The notes under the pieces are model-generated. The model ran no database searches and was not told the DNA's origin. It worked only from the letters and a program-made list of their open reading frames with translations. A stretch of 64,000 nt of DNA, from NCBI GenBank assembly GCA_030433335.1, contig JAUILL010000007.1, positions 1 through 64,000 on the forward strand, written 5' to 3'. Source of the DNA: Alphaproteobacteria bacterium (GTDB taxonomy: Bacteria > Pseudomonadota > Alphaproteobacteria > Rhodobacterales > Rhodobacteraceae). Below are positions 43,937-52,468 of the stretch, one piece after another. The position numbers and the translations under genes were made by a program. Numbering within the stretch: the stretch's first letter is position 1; each line of letters begins with the position of its first letter.

Positions 43937-44830
43937 ATGAACAACAAAGTCACCAAAGCAGTTTTCCCCGTTGCAGGTCTTGGAACGCGGTTCCTTCCTG
44001 CGACTAAGTCGGTGCCCAAGGAAATCATGACCTTGGTTGACCGCCCCCTGATTCAATACGCGATTGATGAGGCGCGTGCTGCAGGCATTGAAGAGTTCAT
44101 TTTCGTAACTTCGCGCGGCAAAAGTGCGCTTGAAGACTATTTTGATCGCGCGCCTGAACTCGAGGCAAACCTCAAGGCAAAGAACAAAACCGATCTGATG
44201 AAAGTGCTGGACAGCACGAACATGGACAGCGGTGCGATCGCCTACGTCCGTCAGAACCAAGCGCTGGGTCTGGGTCACGCAGTATGGTGCGCCCGTCGCC
44301 TGCTCGGGAACGAACCCTTTGCTGTTCTGCTGCCCGATGACGTCATCCAAGCTGATAAACCCTGTTTGCAGCAGATGGTCGAAGCATACGCCGAGACTGG
44401 TGGGAACATGGTCGCAGCCATGGAAGTTCCGCAAGATCGCGTTTCGGCTTACGGCGTGCTGGATGTCAAAGAAGACATGGGCAACATCGTCTCTGTAAAC
44501 GGCATGGTCGAAAAGCCCAAACTTGAAGATGCACCTTCCAACCTTGCGGTAATCGGCCGGTATATTCTGAGCCCCAAAGTGCTTGAGAACATCGATACCA
44601 TGGAGGCTGGCGCCGGTGGGGAACTGCAGCTGACCGATGCTATCGCGAAAGAGATTCAGGACAGCGACAACGTTTATGGCTACCGCTTCAAAGGCGAACG
44701 CTACGACTGTGGTTCAAAGTCTGGCTTCCTGCAGGCAACTGTTGCCTTCGGGCTCGCTCGTCCCGACCTGCGTGATGATCTCGAGCATTACCTCGAGGAT
44801 ATCATGGCCGCTCGCAAAGCTGCTCAGTAA
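43937..44830 (+). CDS. galU: UTP-glucose-1-phosphate uridylyltransferase
   Basis: This 297-residue protein has the nucleotidyl transferase motif KAVFPVAGLGTRFLPATKSVPKEIM, and FAVLLPDDVI, YGVLDVKE and FKGERYDCGSKSGFLQA of GalU. It makes UDP-glucose, the donor for many glycans. ATG at 43937 is chosen; GGAAGG lies upstream. galE follows at 13 bases. Two tandem inverted repeats precede the gene. Confidence 0.97.
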   Translation: MNNKVTKAVFPVAGLGTRFLPATKSVPKEIMTLVDRPLIQYAIDEARAAGIEEFIFVTSRGKSALEDYFDRAPELEANLKAKNKTDLMKVLDSTNMDSGAIAYVRQNQALGLGHAVWCARRLLGNEPFAVLLPDDVIQADKPCLQQMVEAYAETGGNMVAAMEVPQDRVSAYGVLDVKEDMGNIVSVNGMVEKPKLEDAPSNLAVIGRYILSPKVLENIDTMEAGAGGELQLTDAIAKEIQDSDNVYGYRFKGERYDCGSKSGFLQATVAFGLARPDLRDDLEHYLEDIMAARKAAQ

Positions 44831-44843
44831 TCGGAACTGATAC

Positions 44844-45827
44844 GTGACAAATGTTATTGTGACCGGAGGTGCGGGCTACATTGGCTCGCACGCTTGCAAG
44901 GTATTGAAGAACGCAGGATTTACGCCTGTAACTTTCGACAACATTTCGACTGGCTGGGAAGAGGCGGTGAAATTCGGTCCGTTCGAGAAGGGTGACCTTC
45001 TGGACCGGGCTCGCGTTGACGAAGTTTTTGAAAAGTATAAACCTGTTGCGGTCATGCACTTCGCGGCCTTTAGCCAAGTTGGCGAGAGCATGAAAGATCC
45101 GGGCATGTACTGGCGCAACAACGTTCAGGGGTCGTTGACCTTGATCGAAGCTGCTGCCGCTGCGGGTTGTCTCAATTTCGTTTTCAGCTCGACCTGCGCC
45201 ACCTATGGCGAGCAGGACGGCGTTATGCTCGACGAAGATTGTGCGCAGTATCCGATCAACTCGTATGGTGCCTCCAAGCGCGCCATCGAGGATATCTTGG
45301 CGAACTTTGATGACGCTTATGGCCTGAAGAGCGTTATTTTCCGCTACTTCAACGTTGCTGGCGCAGACCCAGAGGCTGAGGTGGGCGAATTCCATCAGCC
45401 GGAAACGCACCTCATCCCTGTTATGTTGGATGCAATTGCTGGCAAACGTCCGGCGCTGACGATTCATGGTACCGACTATGACACCCCCGATGGGACCTGC
45501 GTGCGAGACTACGTACACGTCATGGATCTGGTTGAGGCGCACGTGCTCGGTGTGAAATGGCTATTGGACGGCAAAGGAAGCTGCGTCTTTAATCTGGGGA
45601 CCGGATCAGGCTTTTCCGTTCGCGAAGTTATTGATCACTCGCGCGCCGTGACCAATCAAGAGGTGCCTTACGAAGAGGGCCCACGCCGCCCCGGTGATTG
45701 TGTGAAGCTTGTATCTGGTTCCAAACGGGCGTTGGATGAACTTGGGTGGGAGCCCAAGCTTTCTACGTTGGAGCAAATGATTGGCGACGCATGGCGTTGG
45801 CACCAAACGGGCCACTACAACAAATAA
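44844..45827 (+). CDS. galE: UDP-glucose 4-epimerase
   Basis: This 327-residue extended SDR has TGGAGYIGSHACKVL (NAD site), HFAAFSQVGESM, SSTCATYGEQDG and the catalytic YGASKRAIEDI pair. GTPD-type nucleotide-sugar residues follow, with DTPDGTCVRDYVHVMDLVEAHVL. It interconverts UDP-glucose and UDP-galactose. The start is GTG, 13 bases after galU. Its last 47 bases overlap the following glycosyltransferase reading frame if that uses TTG at 45781. Confidence 0.96.
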   Translation: MTNVIVTGGAGYIGSHACKVLKNAGFTPVTFDNISTGWEEAVKFGPFEKGDLLDRARVDEVFEKYKPVAVMHFAAFSQVGESMKDPGMYWRNNVQGSLTLIEAAAAAGCLNFVFSSTCATYGEQDGVMLDEDCAQYPINSYGASKRAIEDILANFDDAYGLKSVIFRYFNVAGADPEAEVGEFHQPETHLIPVMLDAIAGKRPALTIHGTDYDTPDGTCVRDYVHVMDLVEAHVLGVKWLLDGKGSCVFNLGTGSGFSVREVIDHSRAVTNQEVPYEEGPRRPGDCVKLVSGSKRALDELGWEPKLSTLEQMIGDAWRWHQTGHYNK

Positions 45828-46989
45828 GGCTGCACGCCTTCTTGACCTGACGCGGCTCCTTAGCCGCTCAGGTCGCACGTTGACAGGTGTCGACCGTGTC
45901 GAGCGTGCGTATCTTTGTGCTTTTCTAGACAGTGATGTTCCGTGTTTCGGTTTGGTCAGGACCAAGCTTGGATACATCCTGTTGGGCAATCAGGGCATGG
46001 AGGCAATGCGGGCGGGCTCAGTTGACGGCCGCTTGGTGGCGGGTCTTTTGCCGGTGCTCCGGAAAAGAGCCTTGGGGCGACAGCCCAAAGCGCTTCTGGC
46101 CAAAATGTTGCGCAAACATCTTCCTGCGGGAACGACCTATGTGAACACTGGACACAGTAACCTGTCCAAGCGCGTCGTGCGCGCCGTGCGCAAAGTTCCA
46201 GACTCACAGATTGCAGTTCTGATCCACGATACGATTCCGCTGGACTACCCCGAATATCAGGCAGAGGGCGCGACGGAGCGGTTCCAGAAATTCCTTGCTC
46301 GGGCATGCCGAGAAGCCGATTTGCTCATTTATAATTCAGAGCAGACCCAAGCTGATGTGGCTCGTTGGTGTGCTCAGTGCCCCGAGGGAATTGTTGCGCA
46401 TTTGGGAATAGAATTCGCCACGCCTGAACCACGTGAACTCCCAGATGGGCTGCCACCGAAGGGGCCCTATTTTCTTACTGTCGGCACCATTGAGCCGCGC
46501 AAGGCGCATAGCCTTCTGCTGGATGTATGGGGTCAGCTTGAAGAGACGCTGGGGCCAGAGACGCCCACTCTATTGGTCTGTGGCTCGCGTGGTTGGAAAA
46601 ACGAATCGGTGTTCGCTAGGCTTGATGCGGTCGGACCCAACGGTCATATCAAGGAGATCGCAGGACTGTCCGATGGGGCGATTGCTGCCTTGATGAAGGG
46701 CGCTACTGCGCTATTGTTTCCCAGCTACGCAGAGGGCTTTGGATTGCCTCCTGCTGAGGCAGCTCATCACATTACGTCTATTGTATGTAATGACTTACCG
46801 ATTTATCGAGAATTTCTAGGAAATATACCCGTTTACGCGCCCTCGGGGGATGCTAAACTTTGGTATCAGGCTGTTATGACGGCTTACGAAACTGCGCTTT
46901 CTGGTGAATATGCCCCGAGTGCAGAAGCGAAACAATGGTTGCCTCCGACGTGGGAGGCGCATTTCGAGAGGGTGCTTCGTTTGATCTAA
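45781..46989 (+). CDS. GT4-family glycosyltransferase
   Basis: This protein of about 402 residues has a GT-B fold. The retaining GT4 C-terminal half shows YFLTVGTIEPRKAHSLLLDVW, then ALLFPSYAEGFGLPPAEAA (the EX7E-like motif). The N-terminal half has LLDLTRLLSRSGRTLTGVDRVERAYL. The exact start is uncertain: TTG at 45781 is the only upstream start that retains that N-terminus, and it lies inside galE. Base composition near 46720-46900 is more AT-rich than the neighbours, a hint of transfer. Confidence 0.82.
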   Translation: MATHGVGTKRATTTNKAARLLDLTRLLSRSGRTLTGVDRVERAYLCAFLDSDVPCFGLVRTKLGYILLGNQGMEAMRAGSVDGRLVAGLLPVLRKRALGRQPKALLAKMLRKHLPAGTTYVNTGHSNLSKRVVRAVRKVPDSQIAVLIHDTIPLDYPEYQAEGATERFQKFLARACREADLLIYNSEQTQADVARWCAQCPEGIVAHLGIEFATPEPRELPDGLPPKGPYFLTVGTIEPRKAHSLLLDVWGQLEETLGPETPTLLVCGSRGWKNESVFARLDAVGPNGHIKEIAGLSDGAIAALMKGATALLFPSYAEGFGLPPAEAAHHITSIVCNDLPIYREFLGNIPVYAPSGDAKLWYQAVMTAYETALSGEYAPSAEAKQWLPPTWEAHFERVLRLI

Positions 46990-47023
46990 GGAAGAAATCT
47001 GCCCTCTTTTACAAGGGGGTAGA

Positions 47024-48034
47024 TTGGGCGCCATCCAATCATACGGACTGCGGCTTGAGCGGAAACGCTGGCGCTATCGCGCCATGCGGAAAAGCCGTGA
47101 GCTCTCCCCTTTGGTTAATCGCACTGCCTATATCCGCGAGGGTGACCTCTTGGTCTTCTGCACGCTTCGGAACGAAGCCAAGCGTCTGCCCTACTTTCTG
47201 GAATACTACCGCGGTCTCGGGATCAATCATTTCCTATTTGTGGACAATGACAGTACGGACGGCTCTGCCGATTTCCTAGCCGAACAACCGGATGTATCGG
47301 TGTGGCGCACGAATGCCAGCTACAAGCGGTCCCGCTTTGGCATGGATTGGATTAACTGGCTGCTGATGAAGTACGGCCAAGACCATTGGTGCCTGACCGT
47401 CGATCCCGATGAATTCCTAATCTATCCGTTTTGCGATACGCGGCCCCTGCGCGCATTGACAGACTGGTTGGACGCATCATCGATCAAGTCGTTTGGCGCG
47501 ATGCTTCTTGATATGTACCCCAAGGGACCGATCGGCACTCTGCCTTACCGCGCGGGCCAGGACCCCCTCGATATTGCAATGTGGTTCGACAGCGGCAACT
47601 ACACGATTGAGCGGAACCACAAATATGGCAACCTCTGGATTCAGGGCGGGCCCCGCGCGCGCGTCTTCTTCCCGGATGCGCCCGAACATGCGCCAGCGCT
47701 CAACAAAGTGCCGTTGGTGAAGTGGGATAATCGCTATGCCTATATCAGTTCGACCCACTCGCTTTTGCCTCGCGGGTTGAACCTGATTTATGACGAATGG
47801 GGCGGCGAGAAGTCATCTGGCGTTTTGCTGCATACCAAGTTCCTGGACACCTTTGTTCACAAGGCCGAAGAGGAATTGGAGCGCGGACAGCATTATGCTG
47901 GCAGCCGTGAATACAAGGTCTACGCAGAGCGTGGCCAAGCGAGCCCCGATTTGTGGTGCACGTGGTCAGAGAAATACATCAACTGGCGCCAACTCGAGAT
48001 TTTGGGTCTCATGTCCAAGGGGAACTGGGCATGA
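47024..48034 (+). CDS. GT2-like glycosyltransferase (Glyco_tranf_2_4 type)
   Basis: This 336-residue protein has LVFCTLRNEAKRLPYFLEYYRGLGINHFLFVDNDSTDGS, typical of the PF13704 type, with the DPDEFLIYP metal site after WCLTVDPDEF. It would transfer a sugar to a lipid or protein acceptor. The start is TTG at 47024, after a good AAGGGGG; no ATG keeps the N-terminus. The stop overlaps the ATG of the next gene (ATGA), so the two are coupled. Confidence 0.83.
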   Translation: MGAIQSYGLRLERKRWRYRAMRKSRELSPLVNRTAYIREGDLLVFCTLRNEAKRLPYFLEYYRGLGINHFLFVDNDSTDGSADFLAEQPDVSVWRTNASYKRSRFGMDWINWLLMKYGQDHWCLTVDPDEFLIYPFCDTRPLRALTDWLDASSIKSFGAMLLDMYPKGPIGTLPYRAGQDPLDIAMWFDSGNYTIERNHKYGNLWIQGGPRARVFFPDAPEHAPALNKVPLVKWDNRYAYISSTHSLLPRGLNLIYDEWGGEKSSGVLLHTKFLDTFVHKAEEELERGQHYAGSREYKVYAERGQASPDLWCTWSEKYINWRQLEILGLMSKGNWA

Positions 48035-49731
48035 CCCTGGGTGTCATTCTTCTCATCCACAACGCGCTGGATCGTGTTGAACAGGTCGCGCGCCACTGGG
48101 CTTCGCACGGAGTGCCCGTGGTGATCCACGCTGACGCACGGATGTCGAAATCCCGCTATCAGATGCTGATTGATGGTCTGTCCGACCTGTCAAACATTCG
48201 CTTCAGCGCGCGCCACAAGTGCGAGTGGGGAACTTGGGGGCTGGTTGCAGCCTCTCAGTCGGCGGCCGAGGTGATGTTGGAAGAGTTCCCGCAGGTCCGG
48301 CACGTCTATCTGGCGTCTGGCTCGTGCTTGCCGCTGCGCCCCGTAGAGGAACTGGTGCAGTACCTTGCAGAGCGGCCGAACACGGATTTCATTGAATCGG
48401 CGACTCTGGCAGATGTGCCTTGGACCATCGGCGGGTTGGACAACGAACGTTTCACGCTGCGCTTTCCATTTTCATGGAAAAATAACCGGCGGCTTTTTGA
48501 CCTGGCGGTGGATATTCAACGCCGGTTGCGGATGCATCGCGAAATGCCGGATGGCCTGATCCCACATATGGGCAGTCAATGGTGGTGTCTTACCCGTCAG
48601 ACCCTGACGGCCATTTTGCAGGACCCTCGCCGCGGGATTTATGAGCGCTTCTTCAAGTATGTCTGGATTCCTGATGAATCCTACTTCCAGACCTTGGTGC
48701 GCCTGTATTCACGGGACATCCAGAGCCGATCTCTGACGCTGTCGAAGTTCGACTTCCAAGGCAAACCGCACATCTTTTACGATGACCATCTGCAGCTCTT
48801 GCGCCGTTCGGACTGCTTTGTCGCGCGCAAGATTTGGCCCTATGCGGATCGCCTCTACAACGCGTTTCTGACGCCGCAGCCAGAAGCATTGAACCGGACA
48901 GAGCCGAATCCCGGCAAGATCGACCGGATCTTTGCCAAAGCGGTCGAGCGCCGGACCCAAGGGCGGACGGGCCTCTACATGCAGAGCCGTTTTCCGAACC
49001 CTGATTGGGAAAACGGCTTCACCGCGTCTGAATATTCGGTTTTCGAAGGGTTTACCGAGCTGTTTGAAGATTTCGAAAGCTGGCTTGCACGACTGACCAG
49101 TGCGCGTGTTCATGGGTATCTGTTCGGCCCTGATCGCGTCCACTACGAGGGCGATGTAAAGGTCATCAACGGCGCCATGACGGATTCTGCCAAGCTGCGT
49201 GACCGCAATCCGCGTGCGTTTCTCACAAACCTCGTTTGGAACACACGAGGAGAGCGCCAATGTTTTCAAGTGAGTCCTGCGGATCACATTCAGCAGGTCG
49301 AGTGGGACATCGCCAAGGATCCAAACGCACAGATTTCAGTGATCACCGGTGCATGGGCTGTTCCGCTCTTTCGGTCCAATCTGGATTTCTCTGAAATCCG
49401 GCGGACTGCGGCTGAGTTGCAGCGCCGGGAAAGCCGACATCTGGACGTGCTCCGCTCGCCCTATGCGAAGGCGCGAATTCACATCTGGAGTCTCGCCGAA
49501 TTTGTCGAGGCGCCGATGGAGCCTTTGCAAGCGATCATTAGCGAAATCGGGCAGACCGATAAACGTCGCCTAACAGAAGCGCCCAAGATGGTAGACCTTG
49601 CCGGATTTGCGCAATTTCTACAGAATTTGAAAAATCAGGGGATGCACCCCTATCTTACCGGCGATTTTCCGAACACATTGGAAGAGCGGGAGAAGCCGCG
49701 CAAACCGCGTAAACCCTATTTGGTAAAGTAA
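48031..49731 (+). CDS. Core-2/I-branching (GT14-like) glycosyltransferase with C-terminal domain
   Basis: This 566-residue protein has the Core-2/I-branching enzyme domain in its first half: LGVILLIHNALDRVEQVARHW, KCEWGTWGLVAASQSAAEVML, YLASGSCLPLRPV, MGSQWWCLTRQTL and VWIPDESYFQTLV. Relatives are beta-1,6-N-acetylglucosaminyltransferases and xylosyltransferases. The second half is a domain I know only as a DUF (probably DUF5927), of unknown function. Coupled by ATGA to the preceding gene; the sulfotransferase follows 6 bases after the stop. Confidence 0.82.
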   Translation: MTLGVILLIHNALDRVEQVARHWASHGVPVVIHADARMSKSRYQMLIDGLSDLSNIRFSARHKCEWGTWGLVAASQSAAEVMLEEFPQVRHVYLASGSCLPLRPVEELVQYLAERPNTDFIESATLADVPWTIGGLDNERFTLRFPFSWKNNRRLFDLAVDIQRRLRMHREMPDGLIPHMGSQWWCLTRQTLTAILQDPRRGIYERFFKYVWIPDESYFQTLVRLYSRDIQSRSLTLSKFDFQGKPHIFYDDHLQLLRRSDCFVARKIWPYADRLYNAFLTPQPEALNRTEPNPGKIDRIFAKAVERRTQGRTGLYMQSRFPNPDWENGFTASEYSVFEGFTELFEDFESWLARLTSARVHGYLFGPDRVHYEGDVKVINGAMTDSAKLRDRNPRAFLTNLVWNTRGERQCFQVSPADHIQQVEWDIAKDPNAQISVITGAWAVPLFRSNLDFSEIRRTAAELQRRESRHLDVLRSPYAKARIHIWSLAEFVEAPMEPLQAIISEIGQTDKRRLTEAPKMVDLAGFAQFLQNLKNQGMHPYLTGDFPNTLEEREKPRKPRKPYLVK

Positions 49732-49737
49732 ATTTCT

Positions 49738-51180
49738 ATGTCGTCAAAATTCGATCTGTTTGTTGTTCTGGCTGAAATGCGCACGGGCAGCAACTTTCTC
49801 GAGGCGAACCTGAATGCTCTGGACGGTGTCAGCTGTCATGGTGAGGCGTTCAACCCATTCTTTATTGGCTATCCAAACGCCGACGATATTCTGGGGGTCA
49901 CACAGGACCAAAGGGAAAAAGATCCGGAGCGGTTGCTCGCCAAAGTGCGCGGCGCTGAAGGGCTCAACGGGTTTCGATATTTCCATGACCATGACCCACG
50001 CGTCATTGACGGCCTTCTGGCTAATCCGCGCTGCGCGAAGATTGTTCTGACCCGCAATCCTGTCGAAAGCTACGTGTCCTGGAAGATTGCTCAGGCAACG
50101 GGCCAGTGGAAACTGACCGACGCCAAGAACCGCCGTGAGGGGCAGGCCGAGTTCGATGGCGATGAGTTTATCCGCCATATTGAGACGCTTCAGGGCTTTC
50201 AAAAGCAGGTTCTACGCGTGCTGCAGATCTCTGGGCAGACAGCGTTCTATGTTGCCTACGAGGATTTGCAGGACGTCGAGGTCATGAACGGAATGGCGGC
50301 GTTCCTCGGGGTTGAGGCTCGGTTGCCGGAGCTGGATAAAAAGCTGAAGAAGCAGAACCCTGCGCCTTTGTCGTCGAAGGTGGCGAACTTTGACGCGATG
50401 GAGAATGCGCTCTCGCGGCTGGATCGCTTTGACCTGACGCGCACTCCGAATTTCGAGCCGCGCCGAAATGCGATGGTCCCCAATTACGTGGCTGCAGCTG
50501 AGGCGCCGCTGATGTTCCTCCCCCTTCGCGCTGGGTGCGAGGATGCGGTTTGCGAATGGATGGCAGCGTTGGACAGCGCTCAGGTGGACGCGTTGCAACG
50601 GGATTTCACGCAGAAGCCGCTGCGAAAATGGAAGCGTGTGAACCGAGGGCATCGGACGTTTACCGTGGTGACGCACCCTCTGACCCGCGCGCACCGCGTG
50701 TTTTGCGAGCGTATCCTCGCTTCTGGTTCAGGATCGTTCGGCGAAATTCGAGAGACTTTGCGCAAGCGGTACAAATTGCCGATCCCGAAAAGTGGGGCAG
50801 GAGAGGCATATGATGCGGCTGCGCACCGGATCGCGTTCCTAGGGTTTTTGCAGTGGTTGAAGGGCAACCTTGCGGGGCAAACCAGCATCAGGGTCGATCC
50901 CGGTTGGGCGTCTCAGTCGCAGATGATTCAAGGTTTTTCTGAATTTAACCTGCCCGATCTGATCATGCGGGAAGAGCAAATCGAAATGGGCCTGTCTCAG
51001 GTGTGCCAGCAGATCGGCCGCGAGATGCCAACCCTTCCAGTCATTGCAGAGCCTGATTGCCCAGTGTCGCTCGCAGACATCTATGACGAAGAAATAGAAA
51101 GCGCGTGCAAGGATGCTTACACGCGCGACTACATGATGTTGGGATATGGCCCTTGGAATAAACGCGGTCAGGCCGCCTGA
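49738..51180 (+). CDS. large sulfotransferase-like protein, apparent tandem fusion
   Basis: This 480-residue protein starts with a NodH-like sulfotransferase domain: EMRTGSNFLEANL near residues 13-25 (5'-phosphosulfate loop) and KIVLTRNPVESYVSWK near 101-116 (3'-phosphate-binding Arg106 and Ser111). After about 255 a second unit appears, with TVVTHPLTRAHRVFCERI at 309-326, like the 3'-phosphate site of Sulfotransfer_2 proteins, and LPDLIMREEQIEMGL, YTRDYMMLGYG at the end. The second unit lacks a clear 5'-phosphosulfate loop, so it may be non-catalytic. It would use PAPS to sulfate the glycan. Its end overlaps convergent ptsN by 13 bases. Confidence 0.78.
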   Translation: MSSKFDLFVVLAEMRTGSNFLEANLNALDGVSCHGEAFNPFFIGYPNADDILGVTQDQREKDPERLLAKVRGAEGLNGFRYFHDHDPRVIDGLLANPRCAKIVLTRNPVESYVSWKIAQATGQWKLTDAKNRREGQAEFDGDEFIRHIETLQGFQKQVLRVLQISGQTAFYVAYEDLQDVEVMNGMAAFLGVEARLPELDKKLKKQNPAPLSSKVANFDAMENALSRLDRFDLTRTPNFEPRRNAMVPNYVAAAEAPLMFLPLRAGCEDAVCEWMAALDSAQVDALQRDFTQKPLRKWKRVNRGHRTFTVVTHPLTRAHRVFCERILASGSGSFGEIRETLRKRYKLPIPKSGAGEAYDAAAHRIAFLGFLQWLKGNLAGQTSIRVDPGWASQSQMIQGFSEFNLPDLIMREEQIEMGLSQVCQQIGREMPTLPVIAEPDCPVSLADIYDEEIESACKDAYTRDYMMLGYGPWNKRGQAA

Positions 51181-51632
51181 TTGGCCTGATCTTCGGTCAG
51201 CACTGCGTGCAAAGTGACCGCTTCGTTGTTCGCGCGCAGTTTCGTGCGCATCGCCTGATCTTTCAGGGTGCGCGACACAACAGCCAAAGCCTTCAGGTGC
51301 TCGACACCTGCATCTTCGGGCGCGAATAGCGCAAAGACCAGATCAACGGGTTTACGGTCAACCGATCCAAAATCCACCGGCTTTTCCAGACGCAAGAACA
51401 CGCCTTGAACGCGGTCGATTTCGGCCAGACGCGCGTGGGGCAGGGCGACGCCATGGCCCACACCTGTAGGGCCAAGGCTCTCGCGTTCCACCAGCGCCTC
51501 GACGGCGCGGGCGCTGGGGATGCCCAGGGCTGCCTCAGTCAGGTCTCCGATATCCTGAAACAGACGTTTTTTACTAGAACAACCAACAAGGGTCTTCACC
51601 GCCTGCGGCGACAGGATATCTGAGATTTGCAT
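51168..51632 (-). CDS. ptsN: nitrogen-regulatory PTS IIA protein (PtsN)
   Basis: This 154-residue PTS EIIA-type protein has the phosphorylated His in GVGHGVALPHARL and the flanking segments ALVERESLGPTG and FALFAPEDAGVEHLKALA. It belongs to the nitrogen PTS, linking phosphoenolpyruvate to regulation of potassium and nitrogen metabolism, not sugar uptake. It lies just downstream of hpf, as in many Proteobacteria. Its stop region overlaps the sulfotransferase stop. Confidence 0.95.
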   Translation of the reverse strand: MQISDILSPQAVKTLVGCSSKKRLFQDIGDLTEAALGIPSARAVEALVERESLGPTGVGHGVALPHARLAEIDRVQGVFLRLEKPVDFGSVDRKPVDLVFALFAPEDAGVEHLKALAVVSRTLKDQAMRTKLRANNEAVTLHAVLTEDQANQAA

Positions 51633-51663
51633 GAGTTCGCTTTTGCCTAGGGCTTACGCGGCG

Positions 51664-52245
51664 TTATTGTCCGGTACTACGGGGGTCGATCCAGCCGATG
51701 TTCCCGTCATCCCGGCGATGTACAACGTTTACGCCACCATGTTTCTCGTTTCGGAAGACCAGCATCTGCGAGCCAGCCAGTTCCATCTGCATTACCGCCT
51801 CGCCAACTGAGAGCGAGGGAACTTTCGTCTCCATCTCGGCGACGATAATCGGCTGCAGGCTTTCGGGCTCCATTGCCTCGTCGTCCTGCGTATCTGCGGC
51901 GAGGATATACGAGGAAGCACCGATAGTTTCAACAGGGCTTGTGCGATCCTTATGGTGGTCCTTCAGGCGGCGCTTGTAGCGGCGCAGCTGCTTGTCCATC
52001 TTCTCTGCGCAGTCTTCGAAAGTTGCGTAGATTTCGGTGCTATGGGCCCGGGCGGCGGCGTTCAGACCAGTCGACAGATGCACGGTGCATTCGCAAACGA
52101 ATTCGTGCCCCGACTTGGAGAAAGTGACCTGCGCATCGGTGGGGCGTTGCGAGTACTTGTCCAGTACCTCACCCAGTCGATCTTTGACGTGAGTAGACAG
52201 CGCTTCGCCGACGTCGATCTGTTTTCCGGTGATTTGATACCGCAT
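51664..52245 (-). CDS. hpf: ribosome hibernation-promoting factor, long form
   Basis: This 193-residue protein joins an HPF/RaiA N-terminal domain (QITGKQIDVGEALSTHVKDRL, FEDCAEKMDKQLRRYKRRLKDH) with the C-terminal dimerisation domain (PVETIGASSYI region, then VPSLSVGEAVMQMELAGSQMLVFRNEKHGGVNVVHRRDDGNIGWI). The long form dimerises ribosomes into 100S particles during stationary phase. AAGGAAAAG precedes the start. The leader upstream holds two repeat sets. Confidence 0.95.
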   Translation of the reverse strand: MRYQITGKQIDVGEALSTHVKDRLGEVLDKYSQRPTDAQVTFSKSGHEFVCECTVHLSTGLNAAARAHSTEIYATFEDCAEKMDKQLRRYKRRLKDHHKDRTSPVETIGASSYILAADTQDDEAMEPESLQPIIVAEMETKVPSLSVGEAVMQMELAGSQMLVFRNEKHGGVNVVHRRDDGNIGWIDPRSTGQ

Positions 52246-52270
52246 GGTCTTTTCCTTCTTATGTGCAAGG

Positions 52271-52301
52271 ACGGACCGCCCGCGCGGGGGACTTGGTCCG
52301 T
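52271..52301 (-). other. structured leader of hpf
   Basis: ACGGACC (52271-52277) pairs with GGTCCGT (52295-52301), and the loop contains an inner GC-rich CCCGC/GCGGG stem. It is 26 bases before the hpf start. A possible site for post-transcriptional control. Confidence 0.4.
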
Positions 52302-52370
52302 ACAGTTGCGTGGGGATATTGAGCGACCTGTCCCTGACCCGAGTGCTCGGGAAGGCTATGCAGGATTGAC

Positions 52371-52431
52371 CTCATATGGCGACAGGTCTGGCTCATATGA
52401 CCATTTGGTGACAGTCCGAGGGGAACTGTCA
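52371..52431. promoter_or_regulatory. repeats upstream of hpf
   Basis: CTCATATG occurs at 52371-52378 and at 52392-52399, 21 bases apart, which is two helical turns. TGACAG (52409-52414) and CTGTCA (52426-52431) form an inverted repeat, and the minus strand of the latter gives TTGACA, a possible -35 for hpf. No good -10 is seen at the right spacing. Candidate regulator sites; nothing further is supported. Confidence 0.35.
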
Positions 52432-52468
52432 ATCGTTTCTCGCAAAAGAATTTTGTGAACGGCTAGGA

